DNA of 64,000 nucleotides. Origin: Pseudonocardia sp. MH-G8 (GTDB taxonomy: Bacteria > Actinomycetota > Actinomycetes > Mycobacteriales > Pseudonocardiaceae). Below the pieces are notes generated by a model. That model saw nothing but the letters and a program-made list of their open reading frames with translations, made no database searches and was not told the DNA's origin. The stretch is from assembly GCF_002262885.1 (NCBI RefSeq), contig NZ_NKYF01000002.1, positions 434,001 to 498,000 on the forward strand. Direction: 5' to 3'. Below, one piece after another: positions 20,290 to 28,331 of the stretch (positions within the stretch are counted from its first letter, which is position 1; every line of letters begins with the position of its first letter). A program made the position numbers and the translations under genes.

Positions 20290-20991
20290 GTGACCGTCGC
20301 CGCCGCACATCAGCTCGCCCTCGCCGGGCCGCTGGAGGCGGCCGGGCCGATCACGGTCTGGGCCGTCGTCCTCGCCTTCGTGTTCCTGGAGTGCGCGTTC
20401 ATCGTCGGGATGTTCCTACCCGGCGATTCGCTGCTGCTCGCGGCAGGCGTCGTGCTCGCCCACGGCGCGCACGAGGGCAGCGCGTGGACGCTCGGGTTCG
20501 TGGCCGCCGGCGTCGCCGTCGCGGGCAACCAGGTCGGCTACCTCGTCGGCCGCTACGCCGGCACCCGCATGCTGGCCCGCCGCGAGGGGCGCATCCTCAA
20601 CCGCACCAACCTGGAGCGGGCGGCCGCGTTCTTCGACCGCTGGGGGTTCTGGGCGATCGTCGTGGCGCGCTGGCTGCCCTGGGTGCGCACGCTCGCGCCG
20701 ATGATCGCCGGCGCCGCCCGCATGGACAACCGGCGCTACATCGTGGCCAACGCCGTCGGCGCGGTGATCTGGGTGCCCACGCTGATCATGTTGGGCTACT
20801 ACGGCGCCGGCCTGCTCGACACGCTGCCGTGGCTCAAGGAGGTGGCCACGATCCTCGCGGTCGGCTTCTTCGTCATCGGCAGCGGCTACGGCCTGTACCG
20901 GTACGTCCAGGACGTGCGCAGGCCCGTGGACGAGACCGCGCCGCACCCGGAGGACCGGGCGAACGACCCGGACCTGCGCGACGCCGCCTGA
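20290..20991 (+). CDS. DedA-family membrane protein (second copy)
   Basis: The 233-residue paralogue repeats the DedA pattern: FLECAFIVGMFLPGDSLLL, GNQVGYLVGRYAG and ARWLPWVRTLAPMIAGAARM. It is clearly diverged from its neighbour and has a 35-residue acidic cytoplasmic tail. The GTG follows TACCCT by eight bases, so it may have its own leaderless promoter. Side-by-side DedA paralogues imply division of labour or partial redundancy. Confidence 0.92.
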   Translation: MTVAAAHQLALAGPLEAAGPITVWAVVLAFVFLECAFIVGMFLPGDSLLLAAGVVLAHGAHEGSAWTLGFVAAGVAVAGNQVGYLVGRYAGTRMLARREGRILNRTNLERAAAFFDRWGFWAIVVARWLPWVRTLAPMIAGAARMDNRRYIVANAVGAVIWVPTLIMLGYYGAGLLDTLPWLKEVATILAVGFFVIGSGYGLYRYVQDVRRPVDETAPHPEDRANDPDLRDAA

Positions 20992-21052
20992 CGCCGGGCC
21001 CCGCCACCCCCGCGACACACAGGCACCAGACGACGACACGCGCACATCCACA

Positions 21053-21151
21053 CCCCGACTCGCGGAGAACGGGCGTGCCCCGCGAGTCGGGGCGCGCGAG
21101 CGCGCGTATCGCGCCCCAACACCCGCGAGTCGCGCCCCAACACCCGCGAGT
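21053..21151. repeat. Hairpin plus two tandem 21-bp repeats downstream of dedA
   Basis: CCCCGACTCGCGG (21053-21065) pairs perfectly with 21080-21092. Immediately after, a 21-base unit (CGCGCCCCAACACCCGCGAG plus T) occurs twice in tandem at 21110-21130 and 21131-21151. The second copy runs into GTTGGGG, giving another 7-bp hairpin. This lies between convergent genes, so a bidirectional terminator is likely. Confidence 0.75.
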
Positions 21152-21204
21152 TGGGGTCTCGGTGCACGCATGTCGGGGTCGGGGGTGTCCGGCAGGCAGC
21201 GGCT

Positions 21205-22269
21205 TCAGGTCACCTGCAGGCGGGCCGCGGCCTCCAGCAGCATCCAGCCCGACAGCTGCACCGACAGGTCGGCCTCGGGCACGCCGCGCCGCGGTTCCGG
21301 CGCCGGGTCCCGCCACTCCGCGGAGAAGACGGGACCGCCACCGATCTCGGCCCGGCCCTTCCAGGCCGCCTCGGCGTTGGCGAACACGAGCCCCTTCGTG
21401 GCGTCCGCCAGCTCCGGCACCCGCAGCGCCGCATCGGCGAGGTAGCGGGCCGTGATGCCGGCGAACAACCCGCCGTCGCCCCCGCCCGACCCAGGCAGCA
21501 CCCCGTCCGGTCCGGCGAGCCGCTGGCGCAGCGCGTCGACGAGGGCGATCGCGCGGTCGGTCCAGCGCTGGTGCCCGTCGCGCGCCGCGAGCTCGACGCA
21601 GGCACCCAGGTACACGCCCTGGTTGTAGGTGTAGATGTTCGGCTCGACCACCCGGATGCTGCCGTCGGACGCGACCCGCACACCGTCGCGGACCAGACCG
21701 GACCCGGGATCGACGAGCGTCTCGGCCATCCAGTCGGTGATGGCAGCGGCGAACGCCGTCTGCCCGTCGCGAGCCAGCAGGATCGCCGCGGGGCCGTTGG
21801 CCGGGGCGGCCTTGAAGTCGTCGTCACGGCGCCACCAGATCCCGCCGCCCCCGCCCTCGGTCCAGCCGTCGTGCAGGCGGGCCATGATCGTGGGAAGCGC
21901 GGAGGGCCCGGAGCGGCCGGACAGCGTGCCCCCGCGCTGCACGGCCAGGCCCAGCCACGCGATGTCGTCGTAGTAGCGGTTGAGCCACGACCCGGCGTTG
22001 CGCACCCGCACGCTGCGCGCGACGGCCGCGATCGCCTTGGCCCGCTGCCGCTGCGGGGCCCGCAGCTGCGCGTCCACCAGGCAGTCCAGCAGGTGGGCCT
22101 GCCACCAGTAGTGCCACGGCGCGGGCGGCGCGGGCGCCCGGCGTGGCCAGCGGACCCGACCGATCCGCGTGCCGGGCAGGACGCCGCCCACGCGCCGCAG
22201 GTGCCGGCGGACGACCGCCCGTTCCGCGATGCCCGCCCGTACCGACCAGTCGACGTCCGCGGGAGCCAT
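21205..22269 (-). CDS. Glycoside hydrolase family 76 protein (Rv0365c-like)
   Basis: The 354-residue protein has the paired-aspartate motif NRYYDDIAWLGLA, the catalytic DD of GH76 alpha-1,6-mannanases, and further (alpha/alpha)6-barrel segments such as WWQAHLLDCLVDAQLR and YTYNQGVYLGACVELA. No signal peptide is seen, so it appears cytoplasmic, as the mycobacterial counterpart. The ATG at 22269 follows a -10-like CAGACT by six bases. It lies near DedA and fba, as Rv0365c does. It may act on mannose-containing polymers or glycolipids; the substrate is inferred only from the family. Confidence 0.88.
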   Translation of the reverse strand: MAPADVDWSVRAGIAERAVVRRHLRRVGGVLPGTRIGRVRWPRRAPAPPAPWHYWWQAHLLDCLVDAQLRAPQRQRAKAIAAVARSVRVRNAGSWLNRYYDDIAWLGLAVQRGGTLSGRSGPSALPTIMARLHDGWTEGGGGGIWWRRDDDFKAAPANGPAAILLARDGQTAFAAAITDWMAETLVDPGSGLVRDGVRVASDGSIRVVEPNIYTYNQGVYLGACVELAARDGHQRWTDRAIALVDALRQRLAGPDGVLPGSGGGDGGLFAGITARYLADAALRVPELADATKGLVFANAEAAWKGRAEIGGGPVFSAEWRDPAPEPRRGVPEADLSVQLSGWMLLEAAARLQVT

Positions 22270-22347
22270 CCGGCCAGTCTGCCCGATGGCCGAAATGGTG
22301 GGATCCCTGTCGTTGACGCCATGCCGCAGCGGGGCGAGGCTCGTGAC

Positions 22348-23325
22348 GTGCCCGCGCACCACGTACTGATCCCGCTGTTCGACGGCGTCCAGCCGCTCGA
22401 CGTCACCGGGCCGCACGAGGTGCTCTCGGGGGCCGACCAGCTCCTGGAACACCGGGGCGACGGCCCCGGCTACCGGGTGTCGCTGGTGGCGGAGCGGCCG
22501 GGCCCGGTGCGGGCGCGCAGTGGGCTGCAGCTGGTGGCCGAGGGCCCGCTACCCGAGTCGGGCCCCGTCGGCACCCTGCTGGTTCCCGGCGGCACGAGCA
22601 CCCTCGCGATGGCGGACGGGGACCCGTTCGTCGGCTGGCTGCGCAGGACCGCCGAGCGCGCCGAGCGGGTCGTGTCGGTCTGCACGGGCGCGTTCGCGCT
22701 CGCGAGCGCGGGGCTGCTCGACGGGCTCTGCGTCACCACGCACTGGCACTACGCCGCCAAGCTCGCCCGCGACCACCCCGCCGTCGACGTGCAGGCCGAC
22801 GCGATCTACCTGCGGCAGGGCCGCATCTGGACGGCCGCCGGCGTCACGGCCGGCATCGACCTCGCGCTCGCGCTGGTCGAGGCCGACCACGGCGCCGAGG
22901 TAGCCCAGCAGATCGCCCGCCACCTCGTGGTGTTCCTGCGCCGGCCCGGCGGCCAGAGCCAGTTCGCCGGACCCGTGTGGTCGCCGCCCGCCCGCCGCGC
23001 AGGCGTCCGCGAGGCGCAGGACCTCATCCACGGCGACCCCGCAGCCGACCTGCGGGTGTCCGTGCTCGCCGCCCGGGTCGGCATGAGCGAGCGGCACTTC
23101 AGCCGCGAGTTCACCCGAGCGCTGGGCTGCCCGCCCGGCGACTACGTCGAGCAGGTACGGGTCGACACCGCCCGCCGGGTGCTCGAGTCCGAACCGGTGC
23201 TCGTCACGGTCGCCGCCGCCCGGGCCGGCTTCGGCTCGGCCGAGACCATGCGGCGCGCGTTCCTGCGCCGGCTGGGCGTCGCACCCGACCACTACCGCCG
23301 CCGCTTCGCGGTGGTCCGCGCCTGA
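22348..23325 (+). CDS. GlxA-type AraC-family regulator with DJ-1/PfpI domain
   Basis: The protein of about 325 residues has an N-terminal DJ-1/PfpI-like domain (LIPLFDGVQPLDVTGPHEVL; cysteine elbow VVSVCTGAFALASAGLL) and a C-terminal double AraC helix-turn-helix (VSVLAARVGMSERHFSREF; VTVAAARAGFGSAETMRRAF). I prefer the GTG at 22348, which has a GGGGCGAGG ribosome site; an in-frame ATG at 22321 is the alternative. The gene is followed 21 bases later by a DJ-1/PfpI protein, its probable target or partner. Relatives sense small amines or isonitriles. Confidence 0.9.
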   Translation: MPAHHVLIPLFDGVQPLDVTGPHEVLSGADQLLEHRGDGPGYRVSLVAERPGPVRARSGLQLVAEGPLPESGPVGTLLVPGGTSTLAMADGDPFVGWLRRTAERAERVVSVCTGAFALASAGLLDGLCVTTHWHYAAKLARDHPAVDVQADAIYLRQGRIWTAAGVTAGIDLALALVEADHGAEVAQQIARHLVVFLRRPGGQSQFAGPVWSPPARRAGVREAQDLIHGDPAADLRVSVLAARVGMSERHFSREFTRALGCPPGDYVEQVRVDTARRVLESEPVLVTVAAARAGFGSAETMRRAFLRRLGVAPDHYRRRFAVVRA

Positions 23326-23346
23326 ACCTCCCGGAAGGAGACGACC

Positions 23347-23985
23347 GTGCAGGTCGCCATCGCCCTGTTCCCCCGCCTCACCGCGCTCGACGCGATCGGG
23401 CCCTACGAGGTGCTGCAACGCATCCCCGAGCTGGACATCGTGTTCACCGGCGAGCGGCGCGGCGAGGTCCGCACCGAGAACGGGTTCCTCGGCCTCACCG
23501 TCGACGCGGCGTTCGACGAGGTGCCCGCGCCCGACGTCGTGGTCATGCCCGGGGGCGTCGGCACCCGCGACATGCTCGGCGGCGGGCCGGCCCTGGACTG
23601 GCTGCGCGCGGTGCACCCGGGCACGCGGTTCACGACCTCGGTGTGCAGCGGCTCGCTCGCCCTCGCCGCCGCCGGGCTGCTCGACGGCCTCACCGCCACC
23701 AGCCACTGGAGCGTCTACGACCACCTGCGGCAACTCGGCGCCGTACCGGTGCAGCAGCGGGTCGTGGAGCACCTCGACCGACGGATCATCACCGCGGCCG
23801 GCGTCTCGTCCGGCATCGACATGGCGATCCGGCTGGCCGAACTGCTCGTCGACGACGTGGCGGCCCGGGCCGCGCAGGTGTTCATCGAGTACGACCCGCA
23901 GCCGCCGTTCGACGCGGGGCACCCGAGCAAGGTGGACGCCGTCGTCATGGAGCGAGTGGGGGAGTACGCGAAGCTGCGCTCCTGA
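23347..23985 (+). CDS. DJ-1/PfpI family protein (isonitrile-hydratase-like)
   Basis: The 212-residue protein is a full-length DJ-1/PfpI domain. The nucleophile elbow TSVCSGSLALAAAGLL places the reactive cysteine at C100, and an early acidic residue (AIGPYEVL, E21) would pair with it. The closest described enzymes are isonitrile hydratases and amidase-like hydrolases. A GGAAGGAG ribosome site precedes the GTG at 23347. It is co-oriented with the GlxA-type regulator, so the pair probably forms a small inducible operon. Confidence 0.88.
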   Translation: MQVAIALFPRLTALDAIGPYEVLQRIPELDIVFTGERRGEVRTENGFLGLTVDAAFDEVPAPDVVVMPGGVGTRDMLGGGPALDWLRAVHPGTRFTTSVCSGSLALAAAGLLDGLTATSHWSVYDHLRQLGAVPVQQRVVEHLDRRIITAAGVSSGIDMAIRLAELLVDDVAARAAQVFIEYDPQPPFDAGHPSKVDAVVMERVGEYAKLRS

Positions 23986-24058
23986 CGCGGAGCGGTGATC
24001 GGTCCGAACCGCACCGACTCGTCGGTGCGCGCGGGTCGACGGACATCGGGCTCCCCGA

Positions 24059-24763
24059 TCAGAAGTGCTGGACGAGCTCCCGGAAGTGCCGCAGGTGCAG
24101 CACCCCGTCGTCGGCATGGTCCAGTTCGTCCTCCTCCAGCACCCAGGTGTGGGCGTTCGGGATGAACACCGCGCGCAGGCCGGCCGCCCGGGCCGGGAGG
24201 ATGTCCGAGCGCGGGGAGTTGCCGATCATCCACGTCGACGCGGGCGCGAGACCCAGCTCCGCCGTGAGGGCGCGGTAGGTGTCCACGCGCTTCTCGGCCA
24301 CGATGCGGACGTCCGTGAAGTGGTGCGCGAGGCCAGAGGCGTCGATCTTGCGCTGCTGCTCGGCGGGGTCACCCTTGGTGAGCAGGGCGAGGTCGTGACG
24401 GCTGCCGAGGTCGGTCAGCGTGGCCGCGACGTCCGGCACGAGTTCCACCTCGTCGAACGCGAGCGCCGCCGCGAGCTCCTCGATCTCCCGCGCCTCCGCG
24501 TCGGAGGCCGGCCGCTCGGACAGCCGCGCGAAGCAGTCGTGCAGGCTGCGCAGGAAGCTCGCGCTGCCGTACCCGTGCACGACGACGTTGGCCCGCTCCA
24601 CCTCGTCGAGCACCGCCCGTGCGGCGGCCCGATCGAGCGTCGGGTGGGCCAGCCAGTCCAGGTAGGCGTCGATCACGCGCTCGAACAAGACGTTGTTCTC
24701 CCACAGCGTGTCATCGGCGTCGAAGAGGAGGCAGGCTCTCCCACCGGGCTCCACCAGGCGCAT
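24059..24763 (-). CDS. HAD-superfamily hydrolase
   Basis: The 234-residue protein has HAD motif I LFDADDTLW (nucleophile D15 and acid D17), motif II in LALLTKGDP, a conserved lysine in IVAEKR, and motif IV in MIGNSPRSDILPA. A four-helix cap lies between motifs I and II, as in phosphoglycolate phosphatase-type enzymes. The substrate is a phosphate ester of unknown identity. The ATG at 24763 puts motif I at the usual place; longer starts would run through upstream hairpins. Confidence 0.9.
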   Translation of the reverse strand: MRLVEPGGRACLLFDADDTLWENNVLFERVIDAYLDWLAHPTLDRAAARAVLDEVERANVVVHGYGSASFLRSLHDCFARLSERPASDAEAREIEELAAALAFDEVELVPDVAATLTDLGSRHDLALLTKGDPAEQQRKIDASGLAHHFTDVRIVAEKRVDTYRALTAELGLAPASTWMIGNSPRSDILPARAAGLRAVFIPNAHTWVLEEDELDHADDGVLHLRHFRELVQHF

Positions 24764-24918
24764 CCGGCGAGGGTGCCACGACCCCCGAGGGGTGGGCACC
24801 CGAGTTACGCGGTGGGATCCGTGCCGGCCGCCGGATGATCGGTCCGAGACGTACGTCAGGGCCCTCGCGACCGTGCTCATGTGCTTCTCGCACGCGGCTC
24901 GCCGTCGTGATCGCCAGG

Positions 24919-24958
24919 AGTGGTGTGAGGGCGTCACATCTGTCGCCCTCACACCACT
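24919..24958. terminator. Perfect 15-bp hairpin, possible terminator
   Basis: AGTGGTGTGAGGGCG pairs exactly with its complement across a 10-base loop and is followed by TTT on the plus strand. No gene obviously ends here, so its role is uncertain. Confidence 0.5.
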
Positions 24959-24993
24959 TTCGCTGATCAAAGCCGCCCTCTTCATGATCAGAT

Positions 24994-25037
24994 AGACCTG
25001 AGAGGGGTCCCTCAAAGATCCAACCCCTCTCACGTCT
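24994..25037. repeat. 15-bp stem-loop around a TGAGAGGGGT arm
   Basis: AGACCTGAGAGGGGT (24994-25008) pairs with 25023-25037 at 14 of 15 positions across a 14-base loop. It lies just after the CTGATCA/TGATCAG stem. Confidence 0.6.
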
Positions 25038-25454
25038 ACATGGTCATGGAATCTCCTGTGGGCGCGCCGTTCCCGGCTCGCAGCCACTGCCCCACACCCC
25101 GGCCCAGGCCTTCCGCGCAGTCGGCCGGGTTCCCCTGTTCCTGCCCGTCGGCGACGCGGCCGGGTTGGCAGAACTACCGAATATCAGGACTGGGTGGGCG
25201 GCCGTCCCCGGCGCGGGCCCAGGCCTGTCCCGGACGAGAGCGCCCCTGCTGCGAGCTCGCGCACCTTGCGGTGGTCCAGATCCACCCTTACCGGTGATCA
25301 TCGGGCACCCCACCCAGCCGCCCTCGGCACGGAGGGCGAGCACGAGCTCCGGCTGAGCGAGATCGCGCCGGTCCGACACGACCGCCTGGCGATCGGTCGG
25401 CACCAGGCGAGCCCCGACCGGCGTGCCCACGCGATTTCGTCAGGGTTCGAATGT

Positions 25455-25874
25455 ATGTTCGAGACCATGGACCCCATCGCATCCGTCCACCAGGCCGACC
25501 AGCACGATGCCTGGCAGCGCGAGACGATCCGCCTGCACGGCTGGGCGCTGCACGCAGTTCCGGGTGACGAGGACGGCCCGCCCTTCGTCTACACGGTCGG
25601 GCTGTCCGGGTTCCGGCACCCGGAGCTCATCCTGTTCGCCACCGCCCCCGCCGTCTCGGCCGCGGTGCTCAACGACCTCGGCGAGCTGGTCCGCCTCGGC
25701 CACGTCCTCTCCCCCTGCGAGCGGATCCGGTTGCGCAGCGGCGACGTGCACCTGCTCACGTTCCCCGAATCGGCCGACTGGCTGTTCGCCGCCCACGACC
25801 TCTACCAGCTGCCCGGCGGTCCCCCGGTCCCCGCGCTGCTGGTCGTGCCGGCCGACGAGCTGGTGCCGGTCTGA
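25455..25874 (+). CDS. DUF4262 family protein
   Basis: The 139-residue protein has the DUF4262 core: GWALHAVPGDEDGPPFVYTVGLSGFRHPELILF in two blocks, then a helical and strand-rich remainder ending LLVVPADELVPV. The family is widespread in actinobacteria and of unknown function. Two close ATGs (25455 and 25467) are possible starts; the first is taken. It sits after the gene-free hairpin-rich stretch and is convergent with the SpoU methylase gene. Confidence 0.8.
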   Translation: MFETMDPIASVHQADQHDAWQRETIRLHGWALHAVPGDEDGPPFVYTVGLSGFRHPELILFATAPAVSAAVLNDLGELVRLGHVLSPCERIRLRSGDVHLLTFPESADWLFAAHDLYQLPGGPPVPALLVVPADELVPV

Positions 25875-25901
25875 CCCTCCGCCGGCGGTGATCGGCAGCG
25901 T

Positions 25902-26570
25902 TCACCAGGCCGCGTCGAGGTCGGCGTGCTGCCGGATCCACGCGTGCATGGCGATACCGGCCGCCACGCCGGCGTTGATCGAACGCGTCGAGCCGAACTG
26001 GGCGATCGACACCGTCAACCCGGCCGCGGCGCGGGCCTCACCGGTGACGCCCGGGCCCTCCTGCCCGAAGAGCAGCATGCACTCGCGGGGCAGCGCGGCG
26101 GTCTCGAGCCGCTCCGCGCCGGGCGTGTTGTCCACGGCCACGACCACGAGCCCGTTCGCGTCGGCGAAGCCTGCGAGGCCGGCGAGCGTCTCGTGGTGGT
26201 GCACCTGCAGGTAGCGGTCGGTCACCATGGCGCCGCGCCGGTTCCACCGGCGCCGGCCCACGATGTGCACGCCGGAAGCCGCAAACGCGTTCGCCGTGCG
26301 CACGACCGTGCCGATGTTGTGGTCGTGGCCGAAGTTCTCGATCGCCACGTGGAAAGGATGGGCGCGGCGGGCGAGGTCGGCGGCCACGGCGTCGCGGCGC
26401 CAGTAGCGGTAGTCGTCCACCACGTTGCGGGCGTCGCCGTGCTCGAGCAGCTCGGGGTCGTACCGCTCGTCGCGGGGCCACGAGGCCGGACCGTCGGGCC
26501 ACGGCCCCACACCGACCTGCCCCGGCACCGCCCACTCGCTGGGTCCCGCTCCGTCGTCCTCGGCAGTCAC
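25902..26570 (-). CDS. SpoU/TrmH-family RNA 2'-O-methyltransferase
   Basis: The 222-residue protein has the SPOUT knot motifs: NFGHDHNIGTVVRTANAFAASG (motif 1), LLFGQEGPGVTGEA (motif 2) and STRSINAGVAAGIAMHAW (motif 3). These bind S-adenosylmethionine and RNA. Substrate tRNA or rRNA site is unknown. The GTG at 26570 gives a compact start; an upstream ATG in the hairpin region is less likely. A SpoU gene near pyrE is also present in mycobacteria (Rv0380c and Rv0382c). Confidence 0.92.
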   Translation of the reverse strand: MTAEDDGAGPSEWAVPGQVGVGPWPDGPASWPRDERYDPELLEHGDARNVVDDYRYWRRDAVAADLARRAHPFHVAIENFGHDHNIGTVVRTANAFAASGVHIVGRRRWNRRGAMVTDRYLQVHHHETLAGLAGFADANGLVVVAVDNTPGAERLETAALPRECMLLFGQEGPGVTGEARAAAGLTVSIAQFGSTRSINAGVAAGIAMHAWIRQHADLDAAW

Positions 26571-26600
26571 ATCGGCGATGATGCCCGGCGCCCTCCCACG

Positions 26601-26651
26601 CAACGAACGGCGCTCTCGTCGGCTAGGAACCGACGAGAGTGCCGTTCGTTG
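26601..26651. repeat. Dispersed hairpin element, copy C
   Basis: Arms 26601-26621 and 26631-26651 pair at 20 of 21 positions around the loop GCTAGGAAC. The arm AACGAACGGC-CTCTCGTCG is nearly the same as copies A (5703) and B (6955). It lies just downstream of the regulator gene and could terminate it. Confidence 0.8.
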
Positions 26652-26666
26652 TGTGGCACGCCGGGT

Positions 26667-28151
26667 TCATCCGCGGCCCGGCATCCGGATCCCGTACTGC
26701 GTGATCTTCCGGTAGATCGTCGCCCGGCTCATGCCCAGGTCGGCCGCCGCCCGGTTCACCGTGGCGCCGGGCTCCAGCAGGCAGCGCACGATCTCGTCCC
26801 GCTCGATCGTCTCGATCCGGGTGAGCCTTCGGGTGGCTCCGCTGAACACCTCGGCGGCCAGGTGCCGGGCGTCCACGACGTCGCCGCGCGTGACCGCCTC
26901 GCGCGCCACCTGCTGCAACTGTGCGGCGTTGCCCGGCCAGTGGTAGGCGGCCAGCGCGCGGGTGGCCGCGGGGGTGAAGCGGACCTCGCGGCCACGGGCG
27001 CGCCGGGCGAACCACCGGGCCAGCGGCAGCACGTCGTCGGGGCGGTAGCGCAGCGCCGGGACAGCCACCACCTCGTCGACCAGCTCCCGCAGCGGGGCCG
27101 GGATCGCCTCGGGCGTCTCGGCCGTGAGCGCGAACGGCCTGCGGTGGTGCCCGGACCCGGCGGCGGCGACGCGCTCGAAGATCCCCGCGAGTTCCGCGGC
27201 CACCCAGGAAGGGAGCCCGTCGACCCGTCCGACCACCACGCTGGTGCGGTCCTTGCCCAGCTCGGGGGTCCACAGGGCGAGCCAGGACTCCGCGTCGCGC
27301 GGATCCGGGGGCCTCGCGTTCAGGACGCGACCGTTGGGTCGGACGCGCCGGTGCGCCGCGGCCAGCAGCGCGGTCTTCCCGGCGCCCGGCTCCCCGACGA
27401 CCGCAATCACCCGGTCGTCCGCCAGTGCCGCGGCCGCCCCGTCCAGCGCGGTGCGCCAGGCGGCCGACAGCGCGGGCGGCGACGCGTCGCGCTCGACCGG
27501 GGCCACCCGGAACACCTCGCCGCGCGGCGACGACCGGGCCTGCGCCCCCCGCGAGCGCGCCAGCATGAGCGCCGAGGTGTGCCCGGCGGCCATCTGCGCC
27601 AGTGCGAGCAGCAGGTCGTCCGACTGCCGGGACCAGGTCGTCAGGTTGACGCTGCCGACCAGGGAACCGCTCGTCGGGTCGGTCACCGGGACCGCTGCGC
27701 AGGTGTAGCCCCACAGCCCGGTGCAGTAGTGCTCGTCGGCACGCACGAGCGACGGCGTGCGGTCGGCGAGGGCCAGGCCGAGCCCGTTCGTGCCGGCCTC
27801 GCGCTCGGAGAACGCGAAACCGGGTGCGAGGTAGACCCGGTCGAGGGCCTGCAGCAGCGCGGACTCGTTGCACATCCGGCTCAGCACCAGCCCGGCGTTG
27901 TCGGTGAGCATGAGGCTGATCGGCTCGTTCGCCAGCGTCGCGTGCAGGCCCCGCAGCACCTCCTGCCCGCACTCGTAGAACAGCGACCCGTCGTCGACCT
28001 GCCCTGCGAAGACCGGGTTGACCGCGTCCAGGGACACGCCGTAGCTCTCGCTGCGGCGCCAGGACGCGGACAGCCGTGTCGTGACCGCCGTCGCGCCACG
28101 ACGTGCCATCGCGAGCTGTTCGCGCTCGGACAGGTGCGCCTGCTCGTCCAT
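26667..28151 (-). CDS. GAF/AAA/Fis-type activator, AcoR/MimR-like
   Basis: The 494-residue protein has an N-terminal GAF-like sensory region (with the EREAGTNGLGLAL and VTDPTSGSLVGSVNLTTW blocks typical of AcoR), a central AAA-like domain with a P-loop GEPGAGKTAL, and a C-terminal Fis helix-turn-helix (NRAAADLGMSRATIYRKI). The AAA domain is degenerate: no GAFTGA sigma-54 contact loop and no clear Walker B are seen. That fits actinobacteria, which lack sigma-54. MimR-type proteins of this layout activate monooxygenase operons. A good GGAGG site precedes the ATG at 28151, and it is divergent from the amidohydrolase operon. Confidence 0.88.
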   Translation of the reverse strand: MDEQAHLSEREQLAMARRGATAVTTRLSASWRRSESYGVSLDAVNPVFAGQVDDGSLFYECGQEVLRGLHATLANEPISLMLTDNAGLVLSRMCNESALLQALDRVYLAPGFAFSEREAGTNGLGLALADRTPSLVRADEHYCTGLWGYTCAAVPVTDPTSGSLVGSVNLTTWSRQSDDLLLALAQMAAGHTSALMLARSRGAQARSSPRGEVFRVAPVERDASPPALSAAWRTALDGAAAALADDRVIAVVGEPGAGKTALLAAAHRRVRPNGRVLNARPPDPRDAESWLALWTPELGKDRTSVVVGRVDGLPSWVAAELAGIFERVAAAGSGHHRRPFALTAETPEAIPAPLRELVDEVVAVPALRYRPDDVLPLARWFARRARGREVRFTPAATRALAAYHWPGNAAQLQQVAREAVTRGDVVDARHLAAEVFSGATRRLTRIETIERDEIVRCLLEPGATVNRAAADLGMSRATIYRKITQYGIRMPGRG

Positions 28152-28231
28152 CCCGAACCTCCGTCGGACGCTCCGGTGCGTCTCCCGCCCCCCGACTGTG
28201 ACACAGCGCGCAGGCTCTGCCACCGATCGTC

Positions 28232-28248
28232 CGTCTCAGATTGAGACG
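28232..28248. promoter_or_regulatory. Perfect inverted repeat CGTCTCA-N3-TGAGACG, probable activator site
   Basis: Seven-base arms flank GAT. The site lies in the 180-base region between the activator and the amidohydrolase operon, 84 bases before the amidohydrolase GTG. A TAGCGT -10-like box lies at 28280-28285, so the repeat sits where an activator binding upstream of -35 would be expected. Confidence 0.6.
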
Positions 28249-28331
28249 TCGGGCGGCCCTCGCGCAAGCGGCACGTCCCTAGCGTCCCGGCACGAACGTG
28301 CCACTGCTGCCGCGCGAGAGGACCCACCACG

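Larger units (their letters stand above)
24764..25454. other. Gene-free stretch with three successive hairpins
   Basis: About 690 bases without a convincing gene. Within 120 bases there are three stem-loops: a perfect 15-bp stem (24919-24933 with 24944-24958), CTGATCA/TGATCAG (24963-24969 with 24985-24991), and a 15-bp stem with one mismatch (24994-25008 with 25023-25037). The open frames across 25044-25430 have no recognisable domain and poor start signals. The local base composition is slightly lower in GC than the flanks. This may be a decayed gene or a regulatory/terminator array. Confidence 0.6.

Noticed and set aside
24764-25087. Extended N-terminus of the HAD hydrolase reaching 25087
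   Set aside because: The extension would translate through three hairpins and has no similarity to HAD N-termini; motif I is properly placed from the ATG at 24763.
25044-25430. 128-residue minus-strand frame in the hairpin-rich gap
   Set aside because: No recognisable domain, no ribosome site and biased composition. Kept as gene-free region.
25440-25465. GGGTTCGAAT resembling a tRNA T-loop near 25444
   Set aside because: No matching acceptor stem, D-arm or anticodon arm could be folded around it; it overlaps the DUF4262 start.
28249-28331. Possible sigma-54 promoter for the amidohydrolase operon
   Set aside because: No TGGC-N8-TTGC pattern fits, and the activator lacks GAFTGA.
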